Shown here one piece after another: positions 61,982-64,000 of a stretch of 64,000 bases of DNA. Numbering within the stretch: position 1 is the stretch's first letter; each line of letters begins with the position of its first letter. The notes beneath the pieces are model-generated. The model had not been told where the DNA came from. It searched no databases and worked only from the letters and a program-made list of their open reading frames with translations. Source of the stretch: Roseovarius aestuarii (lineage in GTDB: Bacteria > Pseudomonadota > Alphaproteobacteria > Rhodobacterales > Rhodobacteraceae). Made by a program: the position numbers and the translations under genes. The DNA is taken from positions 1-64,000 of the forward strand of contig JAPWHL010000004.1 of the NCBI GenBank assembly GCA_027214255.1. Reading direction: 5' to 3'.

Positions 61982-64000
61982 CGCCGATTTCACTCAGCAG
62001 CTTGTCCAAGTCGTCCGCTGCGCTGATCGGTTTATCAACAGGTGGGACTTGGCCGGGCTTACAATCATCAGGACCCTCGGCCAAATGGGCGCACAGCGCC
62101 CCGATCGAGGGGTAATCCCAAATCAGGGTTGCATCGACCGGGCGGGCGAGATGGGATTCCAAATCCATCGCCAACATATTCGCAGTGACCGAATCCAGCC
62201 CGAAAGATGCGAAAGCCTTGCGCGTATCGATGTCCCCAGCCTCAAGATCCAGGGTACGAACCAGCCATGCCACAACCCAATTTTCTAGGGTTTGCACCGC
62301 CACAGATGGGTCGTTGTGCCGGGTCTGAGCCGGCGCCGGCGCATTCCGGGCCACAGGGCTGGGGGCCTGGGGGGATAATTCGATTTCGGGCAACTGCTCC
62401 ACCACCGGTGGCACATAATCGGGCGGCCCGATGTCCGTGCCATAAGACGCCACCAAATCGTTCAAATCTTTCTCACCAAGGGCGGCGATTTCACCAAAGC
62501 TGGCCGTGGCAGCGCGGCGGGCTACGTCATCAAGGCGGGCATCGCACCAGTGCACGGCTCGGGTCAGTTCGCCATTGTCGGGATCATCGTTATGGCGCGC
62601 GCCGACACAGGCCGCCAGAATGGCCCATGCCGTCGCTTCGCCCAAGCCCTGGGCCTTGCGCGCACGCAAACCACCATTGGCGCGGAACGGATAAAGTTCG
62701 GGGTCAAAGGCCGCATCGGTCTGACGAATGATCTCGCCCAGTCTGGCGGCCACTGCGGGGTTTCCCAGATCATTGGCCAGGGTGCGTTCCACTTCGCCAT
62801 GTGCGTTGAGCGCGCGTGAGCCCAAATGGTGATAAATGCTTTCGGTGGGGCCTTCGAAAATCCGGAATGCGCGCGCGTCACGGAAGATCATCGCCACCAG
62901 GTTATGTTCCATATATCCGCGCCCGCCCAACATTTGCACACAATCGTCAGCCGCCTGCCACAGCATCTCGGGGGCTAGCGCCTTGCAGGCGGCATAAAGA
63001 TCGGCATGGGCGCCGCATTTGCTATCGGCGCGCTGTGCCGTTTCCGAAACCAGTGTTTCCAATCCGGTTACCGCCGCGCTCCAATGGGACAGCTTGCCGC
63101 GCGTCAGGGCGTGCTGCGCCAGCGGCCCGGTGATAACGACTCGGCGCTGTGCAAACCCATGCATGATACGCACCAGCCGTTTCAGCGCCCCCAAACCAAG
63201 GGCGGCCAGGCACAACCGGGTGAAACTCATGGCGTCTTGGGCGATATCCAGGCCCTGACCGGGCTTGCCCAACCTGTCGCCGTCCGTCACCGGCACATCG
63301 CTTAGCAGCACCTTGTTTTGAATGGTGGTACGTAACCCCATGGTCAAGGCTTCGTCATCAGTGCGCAAACCGGGCCGACCGCGCCCCAAAACAAAAGCGC
63401 TGATCCCGAGGGGTTGGCCATTTACCTCGGTTTCACGGGCAAAAACCAAAAACTGCGTCGCCCAGGCTGAAGAGCCGCTCCAATATTTGGTGCCGCTCAG
63501 GCGCAGAGTGCCATCGGGTTGGCGGCGCGCCTCGGTTGCGATGGCGCGCACGTTCGATCCTGCGCCCTGTTCGGTATAGGCAAAAGAAATCAATTCGCGC
63601 CCCGTGGCCAGCGGCGGCAGCAGCGCGGCGCGCTGTTCGGGGCGGGCATGGCGCAACAAAGGATACAGGCCCAACCCGTTTTGCAACACGGTAAACACAC
63701 CCAGACTGAGATCCATCGCGCCGATTTGTTCCAACACGCGCACGAAATCCACATTCAACAGGCCCTGGCCGCCTTCGTCAGGGGGCGCTTGCAACCCCAA
63801 AACACCCATATTGCCGAAATCCAACACGGTGTTGGGGGTGAAAGACCGGCGCTCGTCTTGCAGAGTGAAATTGATCCGGTCGCGCCCATAGCTGCGCAAA
63901 TGTGCAATGATGGCATCGGCCCGTGCGCGGCTGTCGGCGGGGCGTGCGGGCGGCGTTTTGCCGGGGCTGGACGGGAATTGCGCGCGCAGTTTATCAAAGG
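61974..64000 (-). CDS. Acyl-CoA/ACP dehydrogenase fused to a carrier protein (N-terminus beyond right edge)
   Basis: The frame is open to the right edge, so the protein is longer than the 675 codons seen. From about base 63950 leftwards there is an acyl-CoA dehydrogenase domain: LGLQAPPDEGGQGL, SFAYTEQGAGSNV, GTKYWSGSSAWA, AADDCVQMLGGRGYMEHN and FRIFEGPTESIYHHLG. A linker rich in Pro and Ala follows, then a carrier domain with FGLDSVTANMLAMDL near base 62170. The upstream segment (KLRAQFPSSPGK) looks like a linker, which fits an N-terminal acyl-AMP ligase domain outside the window, as in known ligase-dehydrogenase-ACP starters; that part is inference. It would oxidise a carrier-bound acyl starter for the PKS. 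Confidence 0.85.
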   Translation of the reverse strand, partial: FDKLRAQFPSSPGKTPPARPADSRARADAIIAHLRSYGRDRINFTLQDERRSFTPNTVLDFGNMGVLGLQAPPDEGGQGLLNVDFVRVLEQIGAMDLSLGVFTVLQNGLGLYPLLRHARPEQRAALLPPLATGRELISFAYTEQGAGSNVRAIATEARRQPDGTLRLSGTKYWSGSSAWATQFLVFARETEVNGQPLGISAFVLGRGRPGLRTDDEALTMGLRTTIQNKVLLSDVPVTDGDRLGKPGQGLDIAQDAMSFTRLCLAALGLGALKRLVRIMHGFAQRRVVITGPLAQHALTRGKLSHWSAAVTGLETLVSETAQRADSKCGAHADLYAACKALAPEMLWQAADDCVQMLGGRGYMEHNLVAMIFRDARAFRIFEGPTESIYHHLGSRALNAHGEVERTLANDLGNPAVAARLGEIIRQTDAAFDPELYPFRANGGLRARKAQGLGEATAWAILAACVGARHNDDPDNGELTRAVHWCDARLDDVARRAATASFGEIAALGEKDLNDLVASYGTDIGPPDYVPPVVEQLPEIELSPQAPSPVARNAPAPAQTRHNDPSVAVQTLENWVVAWLVRTLDLEAGDIDTRKAFASFGLDSVTANMLAMDLESHLARPVDATLIWDYPSIGALCAHLAEGPDDCKPGQVPPVDKPISAADDLDKLLSEIGDV

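Overview
The window looks like a GC-rich alphaproteobacterial chromosome segment, probably Rhodobacterales. This is inferred from the Aap-type and Ugp-type ABC transporters, the short GntR and DeoR regulators and the base composition; there is no rRNA or marker gene to confirm it. The right 50 kb is dominated by a modular polyketide and nonribosomal peptide biosynthetic region that runs off the right edge.

Layout. 1-1136 (-) is the N-terminal end of a secreted PKD-repeat protein cut by the left edge. 2057-6049 (-) holds a dual-specificity-type phosphatase, an amino-acid (Aap-like) binding protein and two permeases. A divergent GntR regulator follows at 6142, with a perfect palindrome between the divergent starts and a related site before the binding-protein gene. 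7037-11923 (+) is a DeoR regulator followed by a complete carbohydrate/glycerol-3-phosphate-type (Ugp-like) importer. 12618-27951 (-) is an operon of five genes: DUF697-like membrane protein, small membrane protein, PvdE/SyrD-type exporter, SPFH/Band 7 protein and a 3876-residue NRPS (C-A-T-C-A-T-C-A-T-C-T-TE). 28315-29792 (-) carries a Sfp-type phosphopantetheinyl transferase and a type II thioesterase, with a divergent SnoaL/NTF2-like gene. 30209-58407 (-) is a tightly overlapping operon of three modular PKS genes plus an alpha/beta-hydrolase. Across a 1.2-kb spacer containing an IS6-family transposase relic lie a cytochrome P450 (+) and, convergent to it, an APH-like kinase. The kinase overlaps the end of an acyl-CoA dehydrogenase-carrier protein gene that continues beyond base 64000.

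PKS logic, from domain order: A = KS-AT-KR-ACP, KS-AT-cMT-KR-ACP; B = KS-AT-DH-cMT-ER-KR-ACP, KS-AT-KR-ACP; C = KS-AT-KR-ACP-sulfotransferase-esterase. There is no loading module, so the right-edge acyl-ACP dehydrogenase/carrier protein is the best candidate for making the starter. The ACP-sulfotransferase-hydrolase terminus resembles the decarboxylative, terminal-alkene-forming end of CurM and Ols synthases. The NRPS has A-domain codes close to those for Tyr and Gly, one unassigned A domain, and a last module (C-T-TE) without an A domain. Whether polyketide and peptide join, and how, is the main open question.

Two further features stand out. A tract of about 5.9 kb inside PKS A (about 51.55-57.42 kb) has abrupt edges and mirror-image strand composition, suggesting an exchanged module block. 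Two KR domains carry His where the catalytic Tyr is expected.
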